Shown: in pieces, positions 1 through 11,700 of the stretch
Numbering within the stretch: position 1 is the stretch's first letter
Layout of the letters: each line of letters starts with the position of its first letter
NCBI GenBank assembly: GCA_026874595.1
Contig: CM049320.1
Location: 34,692,214 to 34,756,213 of the forward strand
Direction of reading: 5' to 3'
Length of the DNA stretch: 64,000 nt
Source: Sipunculus nudus
Taxonomy: Eukaryota > Annelida > Sipuncula > Golfingiida > Sipunculidae
Position numbers and translations under genes: made by a program
Notes under the pieces: model-generated
Told to the model about the DNA's origin: nothing
The model's input: only the letters and a program-made list of their open reading frames with translations
Databases searched by the model: none

Positions 1-275
1 AGGTTTGAAAATAAATGCCTTGTTTGGTTGTACAAAGATACCAATATACGATTTTCCCCAACCAGGCCTGCAAGTAAATGCCTACTTGATTGTATAAAAA
101 CTGATATAAGATTCACCCCAAACAGGTTATAAAGCAAATGCCAATTTGGTTGTATAAAGATACTGATATATGATTTCCCCCAACTTGGTTTGAAAATAAA
201 TGCCTACTTGGTTGTATCAAAATACTGATAGAAGATTCACCCCAAACAGGTTTGAAAGTAAATGACTATTTAACT
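1..275. repeat. Tandem repeat, about 61-bp unit, about 4.5 copies
   Basis: The motif (GGTTTGAAAATAAATGCC and variants) recurs near positions 2, 65, 126, 187 and 249, followed each time by a TTGGTTGTAT and a GATTCACCCCAAA-like stretch. Copies differ at several bases. The array runs off the left edge of the window. Positions 276-640 hold nothing I recognise. Confidence 0.85.
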
Positions 276-642
276 GTCAGTGTTGCAACCAAGCAAACCA
301 TTTATGTAGGGTTCCAGTTGATCTTTTTAAATCATAGAATTTTAATATTCCCTACATACATATAATAAGTACACTTGCATATGTCTTCATGTGAGAGGTT
401 CATAAAAAGAAGGAAAAATATTAGAAATTGTTTTTAAAATGTTTTCAATTACAGAGACTGGCATTTGCTGAACCATATTTAACATAAAATGTCAGAAAAG
501 CAGGTTTCAGCCATTTGTTGTGTTTGCGTATCAGTAAGAACACCAAACCTCCCGCTAAAAAAGGGTCTTTTGATGTAAAAAGTTTGAGTAACCTGTTGAA
601 AGAAAGGTTTTAATGGCCATGCTGGTCCGTCTCATGGAGATC

Positions 643-793
643 TAGAACAAGAATACACAGAAAAAGTCGGATCACCCCGTATGGAAATTGAACCCATGAC
701 CTGGATTGCTGGAGAGCAGACGACCGGCAATCGTCGGGTCATGGATTTGATTCCCATACAGGGTGATCAGACTTTTGTGTATTCTTGTTCTAT
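643..793. repeat. Inverted repeat of two SINE-like ends
   Basis: Arms at 643-702 and 735-793 are reverse complements at roughly 85-90 percent, with a 32-bp spacer. Each arm holds a tRNA box-B-like stretch (GGTTCAATTTCC on minus, GGATTTGATTCCC on plus) and ends in TATTCTTGTTCTA. It looks like two head-to-head copies of a short tRNA-derived element, or the TIRs of a very small foldback element. Confidence 0.6.
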
Positions 794-839
794 AACCTGT
801 TGAAAAATTACTTAATTGTTCAAGGGTTTGCTTTATCTC

Positions 840-1230
840 TGTATGACTGGTGACCAATGATTTTGGACTCTTGTCTTGACTTGAAATAGAGTCCGCACTC
901 CATCCTCTTAATAGAGACAGGGACTCAAGAGATTAGGACTTTGGATATCAAGTCGAGTCCATCTTAAGCCCATCAGGGAAAATTCTGAGTCTGATATTTT
1001 AAGATGATTCACAAAACTACTAAAAGAATATAACAAAGAAAACCAAGCTTTAGGTCTGCATTGGCAGCTAAATATAATTGAACATTCAAGATAACTGGGT
1101 AAGCAAACACAATATAAATATGCTGATTCCAAATTTCAATTTAGAATTCTATCTGTAAATTTGCACTTTACTCTTTGACTCGGGATCCAAGGATTCATAC
1201 TTTGTGGACTTTGATGGTGTGGGCTCTACT
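840..1230 (-). repeat. Copy of the GACTTG-rich dispersed repeat
   Basis: The stretch is rich in GGACTC / AAGTCGAGTCC and shares the order AAGTC-ATCTTAAG-CCA ... CCAAGCTTTAGGTCTGC with 61050-61400 at the other end of the window. This marks it as a second copy of the same dispersed family. The boundaries are approximate. Confidence 0.5.
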
Positions 1231-1337
1231 ACAACAATGCTGGTGACTTTATGTTATGGTCATCAACTATATCTGTACAGTCCCTGGAATTCCGTAAGAG
1301 GTTCAGTATCAATATATATATAAAAAAAAAAACAAGT

Positions 1338-2552
1338 GACCCATGGGTCATGACGCACAGCCGACTGACATGTTGATAATATGTCCTTGCACAGAAAACT
1401 AATTAAGATAGGTGGCATCATTGTTCATGCTTATTAGCTTAATTTCATCAAGACCTATAAGCACAACAAATTTGATGACAATCCAACCAGCCTTTCATGA
1501 GGAATCTGGCAATTTGTGTGTATTTTGCATTGTTTCTGGGGTGCTCAAACATACCCCAAAACTCTGAGAATATGGGTCTCTGTGACCAAATTTCAGGTTC
1601 CTGGGGAGAACTTTTGAGGAACTCTCAGGATGTCAAGTTAAGAGATTCATGGCCCTACTTTCTGAGGGGTGCTTATAATATAAGCCCAGAAAATATGGGT
1701 AACAGAGACTTAATTCACGTTTCCAAGAAGACTTTTCACAGATCTCCCTGGATGTCAAGTTTGAAGATTCTAGGACCAATGGTTACAATTTGAGCCCTGT
1801 TAAAGGACGACCGCATCTTTGAAGGTCTCATAAATAGAGAAAAAAAAAATGTGTTAAAAATTTTTTAAAATTTAGGTGTTGCCACCAGTCCGCAAGAACT
1901 GATGAAACACATACTCCATGATGACTATGCATGCAAAGAATCAGGGTGATCAATGCAATAGTTGTTCATATACTGGAGCTTTTGTATCAAATTTTTAGTT
2001 ATTCTGGGAGGTACTTCTAAGCTCCATAGCTCGGAGGATATGGGTAACAGAGACCTAATTTCAGGTTTCCATTTTTTTTCATGGACCTCCCAGGATGTCA
2101 AGAAAGAAGATTCCAGGTCAAATAGTTATGATTTGTGCCCTGTTAACAGACGACCGAATCTTTGAAGGTCTCAAAAATAAAGATAAAAATGTGTAAAAAG
2201 GCAAAGAAGTCCAGGTAGCACCACTAGTCTGCAGGAACTAATGAAACACTCCATGATCAATATTCATGCACAGTATCATGGTGAGCAATGCATTAGTTAT
2301 TCAGATACTTGAGGTTTTGTATTAATTTTTTCATTATTCTGTGGGGTACTTCGGAGCCCCTTAGCTTGAAGAATATGGGTAACAGAGACCTAATTCCAGG
2401 TTTCCAAGGAGATTTTTCATGGACCTCTCTCGATGTAAAGTAAGAAGATTCCAGGTCCAGTGGTTACGATTTGTGCCTTGTTAACGGACAGATGGACGAC
2501 GGACAAAGAGTGATCGCTTTAGCTCAGATGACTTAGTCAGCTGAGCTAAAAA
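1338..2552 (+). repeat. Composite dispersed repeat with a three-fold 340-bp internal tandem
   Basis: It begins with GTGACCCATGGGTCATGACG and ends with CAGCTGAGCTAAAA. The same end motifs recur in other repeats at 9670, 11670, 14090 and 14740. Inside, ATGGGTAACAGAGAC recurs near 1694, 2039 and 2375, giving a unit of about 340 bp repeated three times with divergence. Small open frames here are incidental. Confidence 0.65.
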
Positions 2553-2589
2553 AAACTTTTTATTGTACAAATAGTTAATATACAAGGCA

Positions 2590-2760
2590 CTCTCCACGGG
2601 TCGGATGGTTGTGTTCGGAAGCGACTAGTCTGCAGTGGTGGAGGACCCGGAGAAAACCACCGACCTTGGATGGGCAACTACAACCCACTCTCATAGCCAC
2701 ACCAGGATTCGAACCTCTGGTTGCAAGCAAAGATTGCCCAGGAACCCAAGATCAACAGGC
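2590..2760 (-). repeat. tRNA-derived SINE-like repeat
   Basis: On the minus strand 2715-2705 reads GGTTCGAATCC, an exact Pol III box B. It is followed by a GTGGTTTTCTCCGGGT-type segment that I recall as common in invertebrate SINE-like repeats. No foldable tRNA cloverleaf is evident, so this is a repeat and not a tRNA gene. Confidence 0.55.
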
Positions 2761-4393
2761 ATAATTAAAGAACTTAGAACAACGAACATTTGATACTGGT
2801 GTTTATTCAGATGTACATGAATATGATGAGCATAAAGAAGTTCTGCACAAAAATATGCCTTGGGGATCTAAACATGTTATAATACATAGAAAACTAAACA
2901 AGTTCCTTAGCAAACCAGTTCATCATTATAATCTATCTGTAGGTAAATTAACCTTTTTTGAGAGATAGAAAAGAAAAGACTAATTGTAATTTTAAAGTCC
3001 ATACAACATTTTTGCGGAGTCCTGCCCAAAACTCCCTAACCGTTATCTTCCTTGTTCACACGGAAGGGCTTCATGACATGATGAATGTTGTTTAAAGTAT
3101 ACTTGTCTGTGTACCTGACCATTTGGCACAAAAGTTTTGCCATTCAAGCTCATATTTTGTGCCTGGTTCTAATGCAGTGAAAGATACTGGGAGTTCTGAA
3201 ATTCATAGCAGCCATATCCACTACAGTCCAAGTTTTAATATACTGTGGTTGCCTTTTTGTTTGTGAAGGTTTTAATTTTGCTACATCCACAAATTTGAAA
3301 TAATCGCAAATATGAGACCCTTGGGAACAAGATACCCCATGAACTAAGATGACTCCTGAAAACAACCTCATCAGCAACCTAAAACTATCAAAACTGGCCC
3401 ATGCATTAGCCGTACACACAGACTGTGATACAAGTCCTAAATGACTGAACCAGAAATTAGTTATTGTACAATTTTTTTCTAAACTTTAAATCAATACAGA
3501 TCCTGGTATACTTAGATTTTACAGGTTCTTGCGAAACTTTCAGAAATCGTGAAATTTCAGCCTCGCGAAAATAAAGCCAACCACAGTATGCTTTCATGTC
3601 TCCTATGACATCTCTTTTAATATCTTAAACTAGGCAATAGTACCATCTATGCCTGTTAACTGGAGTCCCACTGTTATATCCTTCACTTCAGACACATTAT
3701 ATGTTACAAATTAGTGAAAGAAGTATTCAAATCTTACCTATAAACAAGATTAGGATTCTGTGCGAAGCATTTATTATTTTAATGATCAAGGTATTAACAA
3801 CCCATGCCCCTGTTCATATTATACTTTTCAAAGAAAATAACGAGTGCTGAATATTTACTGCTTCACACGTCATAATTACAAGCTTGATGGATCGGTAAAA
3901 AACAACTGAGAGATGCTGCATGTTTGATAATATGAACAAAAGCCTTTCAACAGAGAAGTAAGGATAATATCCTGCCTTTAATATCAGGAGCTGTCCACAG
4001 GGTGCACTGTCCGCTTGTTACATAGACAATGTGTATCTCATCTCATAGACATGGCCACAGTAATTATTATACAGGCCAGACAAGGCAACATGACTCTTAA
4101 TAGGCTTTATAAAAACCTGAAAACACACCTGCTAAATTAAATGCCCAGTATGGTGCTGGGCTGAAACCCTGTGTCATTATCAACATAGTCATGTGTCGTC
4201 ATTAGTAGTGAATGATAACTTAAAGTCACTGGTTTCCCACTTGAAACAGGTGATCAAGGAGTTTATAGGACTCCTTAAACTCCTTGTGGTGATTGAAGAG
4301 AAATTATGGGATAGCCAAAGTTATTTGTGACTGGTTACAAAACTATACATTGGATACAATATCACATTTAAAGAAGCACCATGCTGCTGGATT
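2761..4393 (-). other. 3' flank and probable 3' UTR of COPS7
   Basis: This is non-coding sequence downstream of the COPS7 stop. A minus-strand AATAAA at 3775-3770 is a candidate polyadenylation signal about 620 nt after the stop. A perfect 11-bp inverted repeat (4255-4265 with 4276-4286) lies in the presumed UTR. Fragments near 3240-3310 and 3540-3600 resemble sequence at 17750-17820 and 19430-19500 and are probably old repeats. The open frame at 3150-3419 has no recognisable domain. Confidence 0.45.
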
Positions 4394-4430
4394 TCAGGAT
4401 TTGCTGAATAGCTTTGCGCTGCCACGTAAT
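4394..4430 (-). CDS. COPS7: COPS7 coding exon 8 (residues 254-265 and stop)
   Basis: 37 nt after TTCTTTTTTACAG. Encodes [11 protein letters not shown] then TGA. It is too short for ORF finders but is the conserved CSN7 C-terminal tail, in the required phase. Confidence 0.93.
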
Positions 4431-5710
4431 CTGTAAAAAAGAACATAAATACTATTAACATTTTATATTTTATGTACCATATTTTTTTTAAATAAAGGGA
4501 GCATTTGCTGTAGTACCCCACCAGGGGTTAACACAGGGCCAAATTTCTTCAAACATTTGGTTTTGATCAGCGAGAGAAGGGTAAACCCAGGTGTTAGTCA
4601 AGTCTGAATGCTTGGCACAGTGGAAATGATACATGGCTCCACTGGTGGCAGTCTACAACAAATGTTCCTTGTGCAAGCAGTGGTTGAATGAAATGAATAA
4701 CTAGAAGGAATGTAATGAGGACACTGCACACAGGGTAACGTCATTATCTTATTGCCTCTGCCAGGAGGGTATGCTGTCATCTCTGTTTGTGTGTGTTTGT
4801 TCACAATACAACTCATGCAATCATGAACAGAATCTCATGAAATTATCAGGGCATTTTGGGAATGGGACAAGGAAGAATAGATTAGATTTTGGTATGGGTC
4901 TGGCACATGAAACAGATTCAGGAATGTTATCAAGGAATATTCACAGATGTACAGTCACTTAGGCTGGAATGAACATTGGAATATGGGCTGAATAAGAGGC
5001 AGAGGCTTGCATTCCATAGAAAGTAGATTTGTATGCTATTCAAATCTCAAACTTTTTTTACATTCACACAAGTGCATAATTTGTCAACAATTCCACGTCA
5101 GTTCTAGATACAGGCCTGTGCTAATTGGACTTTCTATATTATTCAAGCAAGTAGTGTTAGTAAATGATAGAATTACCTCTCTCCTCTCCTGCTATTTCCA
5201 AGCCCAGTTTCCCAGTTAAAAGACAACTCATGAGGCAAAAATATGTTGAATTTGTCAAAAAGGCAAATTTCTGCCAAGGAGGTTATGTTTTCACCCATTC
5301 CTGATAATTTGATTTTCTTTAACGGGACTTAACTTCTGAACTGATTTCAATGGATCTTCAAATGTGTTGGGCTTATATGGAGGGCTTATATGCAGTCCTG
5401 AGGGTCTCTTACCCTTTAGTGTGACTGAATATTTATTATATTGCAGGGCTTACATGTGGTCCTGAGGGTCTTACCCTTTAGTGCATGGCTGCATTTATAT
5501 ATTTATTACATTGCAGGGTTTATATGCAGTCCTGAGGGTCCTTACTTACCCTTTAGTGCGTGACTGTTTCTTGCTTGGTTTTTCCAGCATGGATATTTGG
5601 CTGTCAGCCATCATGTGCTCATCTCCGTCCTGTTGCTGTGCTGATTTTAATGTTTTCTTAATGTTAGCAACCTGCAACAAGACATACACATATCTTCAAA
5701 TGTAAATATA

Positions 5711-5792
<82 letters not shown>

Positions 5793-8700
5793 TATATATA
5801 TATAAACACACACATCAATTTGTCAATTATTGATTTCTGAAGCTAAGTCTCATGGAGCTAGTTATGAAATATACCACTAGGTAGCAACAATCATGAATGA
5901 AATGCCTTCTGTCGGGCCTGGAGAGGTGCATCTGGTATTAGGCCTTATGAGAGTGCAATCAGTGCACCTCTCATGTTCTCTCTGAGCATGACTGATTTTG
6001 ATATGGTTACCACAGATTGACTATGTCTAAGAGATAATACCTCAAAATTTGACACTTTTTCTCAAAATATATGATTCATAACTTGGGAAATACAGATCAC
6101 AGTGACCTCTTTTCAGATTTCTCAGGAGATCTTTTTAGAAACACTTAGCCTGTACAGGTTAATGATCCAAGCCTATATGGTTACGATTTGTGCCCTGCTA
6201 AATGAACAACGTGAAGGCTGGACAAAGTGTCATCACTATACCTCAGCTGACTGAAGAGCTAAACATGTCTCTGAGAGAGGAGAATAAAAGAGTGAACTTG
6301 TAGTGGACAATTTCCAAAAATCTTAAAAAGTGACATAATGGAACCTTGAGTGATTTAACTGATCTAATCTGGAATAAGAAATGTCTGCCATGTTAATTAA
6401 CAAATCAATAATATTTTTTTGAGGCGGCAGGATCAGGCATGTTACACTACCTCTTGTTCTATCTTCTGTTCAAGTTTGTCCTGGTTTTCCTTGTTGGTGT
6501 TGGCTTTAACTATCTGTGTTTCGATTCCTTGTAACAATGCTTCACATCCACTACACCTGGTGGAGGAAAATGAAACTAAAACATTATCACAAGCCTCACT
6601 GTAACAGATATTTTCCTGTTATTGACTTACCTCTGTTCCAATCACCCCTGTCAAACTGCTTTACAACTCTTATTTCTTTTATTCAATTTAGTTTGAAAGC
6701 AGAATATACAGACACAAAATGAGTAATTTTTTTCAACAGCAGCTTGAAAAGAAAGTATATTTACTAGACAAGCTGTTGTCTTACTATTATACCACTATGT
6801 CTTTCAGGGATCCCTTCACCAATTGCCTATGTCTATAGTCTGTCCAAGTACCCGTGTCTGCATGTTTTTCGGGCAGCCTGAGTGAAAAGTTATGTCTTAG
6901 ATTGAACTTAATTCCTTTGAGACAAATAATCCAGATATGACGGAATAGTAATCAATGTTTGCGACATGTTCATCACCAGTGAACTGATAAATACACAAAC
7001 CATTCCAGGAGGTGATGTCAGACAATGCATTGTCATATGCGACCGACCTTTGTGATGTCTGTGTGACATCATTGTCTTATAAACAACTCTCAGTACCATA
7101 GACATGGAAAGTCTTTCATGGAGGAACGTACTGTCCAACTTAACCGGGAAGACGCCATTCTCAGTCATTCAACAAAAACAAAGCAACAGGGTCGCAAAGT
7201 AAATATTTGTTACTGGAAATAACATCCCCTTACATGAAACCTGGAGAACATCCGCAATATATTTATATGCTCCCGAGGCAGCGGAAATCTTGCGCTTCTA
7301 AAGAAGCTACTGATTTTCACGCTGCCAGCTTTGACTGTTTATGATATATTTAGACACCAGATGGCGGTTCGTTGTCCTCTGAAAAAATGTGCGTATGATG
7401 TGACAAGCAGCCAACCAGATGCCAATAAACAAACACGCGACAGGCATCCTGGCTCCGCCCATAGCTGTGCTTCAAGCGCCGCTTGATGAGGGTTAACGGT
7501 CAAATTTTAATTGCTCCCTCTGTATTCTTGCATCATTGACCGCTTCCACTATGACATAATGACTGTGTTAGCGTAGGCATGTATCTGTTGTCTGCAGAAC
7601 TGAAACCAGCCAGCGAGGTGTGCACACAGCCTTTGTTGTTACTTTCGTTTGAATTACAACTCACCGGCTGGGCATCCTATATGCCCAAGGCCCTAAAGCA
7701 AACCCGGTCTGGGGCAATTCTCTTTGAGCCTGTGGCCTGTTCAGACGGTTACCAAGCTGTCACTCAAAATGAAATGAACATGATTGGCTCTGTGTATTCC
7801 TTGCTTGGCCGTGTCTTCCAGCACAACTTTTTTTGTCCAATCAGATGAGACCATGACAAGGTCTCATCTGATTGGACAAAAATACATTTATGACCGAAAA
7901 ATTTTGTAAAGTATATTCTTAAAAACAGTTATAGCAAAAAAAACATGCAGACATAGGCACTGGGCTAGACTATAGACATAACAACTATCCTGCACAATAA
8001 TAAACATTCCATGCAGGGATTTCCTCGAGGTCACATCATTTAAAAGAAGGTGTACCAGATCCACATTTTCTTTTGTACTACTGCAAAATTCTTCAGTTCA
8101 TGTATCCACACACACATACATTGAGTTTAAAGAATAAACTGAGTTTTTTGCATATATGCACACATAGGTTTTAGGCTTCAGAAGACTGATGAGCAAAGGA
8201 AAATTTATCAATAAAACCTCTGACATTTTATTCTATGTTTCCAAAACAGGAGTAGGTCACCCTTACCATATACCACTCTATCATGCACTCTATCCATATA
8301 CTACCCTATATTGTCATTCATTTAATACATGCACTTCATGAATAAATCGTGCCAACCAACCATTCATTTGATACATTCACTCTGACCATATACCACCATA
8401 ACTTACCATTCACTTAATACATTCACTCTGACCATATACCACCCTAACTTACCATTCACTTAATACATTCACTCTGATTATATACCACCCTAAATTAACA
8501 TTCACTTAATACATTCACTCTGAACATATTAATTAATAAAATAACCATTCACATAATACATTCACTCTGACCATATACCACCCTAACTTACCATTCACTT
8601 AATACATGCACTCTATCTATATACCATGCTAACTTAATTACCATTCACCTATAATACACGCATTCTATCCATATACCATGCTCACTTACCATTCACTTAA

Positions 8701-11700
8701 TACATGCACTCTATTCAAATACCATGCTAACTTACCATTCACTTAATACATGTACAATTTCAGACACAGCCTCTGGCCTGATGTCTCGACCGATGGCATA
8801 ATCAACCTCAAGTTGCTGGTTTTTCTGATCCAGTTTTCCTCGAACAATATCTGCATATATTACCTCAATAATCAGGTCCTACAAGAAAAATAATATTGTA
8901 TTGATAGAGAAATGCTAAATCTGTCAAAAAAATTAACAGACTTGGCTTGCAACCACTAACTTTGTTGACTGATTATGCAAATGAAAACATGGTATTAAAA
9001 TAGAACTTCTTACTGGAAACTTTGGTTTATTATTAGTAACTATGTTTCATTATTGGTAACTATGATTCATTACTGGTAACTATGGTTCCTTATTGGTTGC
9101 TATGGTTCCTTATTGATAATTATAGTTCCTTATCGGTAGCTTTGGTTCCTTATTGGTAACTCTGGTAACTCTTGGTAACTGCAGACTTTTCACATAAGTC
9201 TGAGGCTGCAGTGATACATTATCTCATGATATTCTATTCATTGAAACTTTTCACGGATGATACGATACACAATAATCTTAGATACAAGTTAGTTTTACCA
9301 CAGTTCACATTCTAAGTCATCTTCAAACCTTTACTATGCCTGTTGTGTATCTGGTGACCTCTGACCTCATTAAATATGCATTAATTTTGATGAGAAGGTT
9401 ATTCAGGTGAGAAACTCTATTGGTAAATATGTATAATGAGTTTCACGAAAACCCATAGGATTTTTGGTAAGTTACCAAGGTGCCTCCAAAGTGTGGTGAC
9501 CTCTGACGTCATCAAATATGTATGGATTTTGCTGGAAATCGAACTTAGCCAAGATATTTTATTGATAAACATTTCTGATGAGTTTTATCAAAATCCTACA
9601 TATTCTTCATAAGTTATTGCAGCGACACCACAAAGTAGCCTAGAGACCTGTGAACTTGTAAACAAGGGACCCATGGGTCAGGGCGCTCAGCTGTTATATA
9701 TGATAAAAAATATGATTTGGGAAAGAGGCGAATGCTTGTTTTGTGTGGTAATAAATATAAGCTTTATTATGAGTTGTTGGTGTTTAGCTTTATGTTTAGG
9801 TGTATGATTTTGATAGTATCTTTGGAGACAGGGAGAGGATTGATTTCATTTATTTTATTAACAAATGGCGTGCTATTGTTACACAGATTTTGACTTGGCC
9901 ATATAACTTATAAGCAGCACATATTATAAAAGGGTTTAACTTTTTATTAAAATTTAATAACAAATATTGTGCCAATATGATTTTTATTTAAAAAAAAATA
10001 ATAAGAAAATCATTTGATTTTTTCAATAAAATATAACTGAAATGATTATTGAAATAATATTATAGAATATATTCATGAATGCATTCATGAATACATTTTG
10101 AAAGTATCTGCACTGGTATTCAAATACTTTCATTTTTACCTGAATTCCCATTCTTCTGCAATAAATTTTTTTAATGCAGTACATATTCATATTCGTATTC
10201 AAATACATTTGCAAAGCATTCGCACCATGTCTAGTATTTATTCAGTTTTAGCCAAACAAAGATGTTGAGAAGCCAGAATATACAAAATTCATAAATTTAA
10301 ATAATGATCATAAGTACCTGGTTTTATGGCTTTTATTTATATTAAAAAAAATAAATGTAATATATTCACTTTGGACTACTTTCACATCAATCTACACACT
10401 AGACCTAGTAGGAATCTAGATTAATATTATCAACTGCATCTTTGTCTATCATTAATTTCCTTCATATGATCCCTAATGATTAGTAATGAATAATATGATT
10501 TATTTTTTATCATTAAAATTTCACTGAAAAATACCATAGGTGACTGCATGGTGTTATTTGGAATAACATTGACATTGACATTCTATCCATCTATACAAGA
10601 TTCTTACATCATCAGTAACTGCAAATTAATTTTCTGTTACTCATCAACTTACAAATTCCTTTTCTATTAATTTTTCTTTAATTTGTTATAAAAAACCAAT
10701 ACAAAATTAATAATTTATTGTTTATTGTTATGTTGTTTTTCAAAACAACTACTAGATGAGTTGGGTTGGACACCTGGATCAACTGTGGCTGGCCATAAGC
10801 TGCCTGGCTGCCCCAGTGTATGCCTCACATCAAGCTTGCATAATTTGATTAAAGGTCAACAAGGTCAACATACAGGTGACTGAAGAGGGGCTGGATTAAG
10901 CCTGGGTCTGACATGGTCTCATTTAAACATTAATAAAAGCTACAATATTTGGCCAATTTCTTTCAGCCTTCTAAACTACAAAGATGAAATCCTTATGTGT
11001 GCATGATATGAAAATTATATCAACAGTGCTCTCAGGAAACAAACATGCCATGGTCAAAGTTGGGCAAAATTTATGGTACTAATTTTATATTTATACTAAT
11101 AACTTAAAAAAATTGAAAAATTCAGAACTAATTTTTGGTATTCAATTGAATCTTGATTAAATAATGTTACATCCCTGACAAAAAATCTCTAGCTTCAGCA
11201 ATCCTTTTGTTAAGGTAGTAAATATATTTCTTGATTTTTTAAAAAGTGCATTATGTTTGGGCCCATAACTTAAAACAATTACGCAATATTGACATCATTT
11301 CTGGCATGTGCATAGCGAATGTATAGAAAAATATGTATATTATATATGATCAAAGTCAGATCAGTGGTTTTGATATTAGGCAGTCTTACAGTGTAACAAT
11401 GGGTTTTTAATGGAAAAATGAAGTTTTTCATTAATATTTCGAAGGAATTAAGTCCTAGTGATCAAATTCTTGGCATGGTAGGGGATTTTGGAGACATCTA
11501 ACTGTATGCTAAATTTAAGGAACTTAGAGCTGAAGCTGGGGAGCTGAGCTCTAGCAAACTGCATAACACTAGCTTGATGTAAACTTGTTGTGACATGGTG
11601 CACTGTGCTACAGTTTTTGATCAACTGGTTTCAAATTTTTGGTGTTAACAGACAAAATGCTAACAACAAGTAACCCATGGGTCATGACGCTCAGCTGCCA

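Noticed and set aside
2700-2760. tRNA gene suggested by an exact box B
   Set aside because: No matching acceptor stem, anticodon arm or box A at the right distance; treated as a SINE. The same decision was made for 20130-20225 and 63855-64000.
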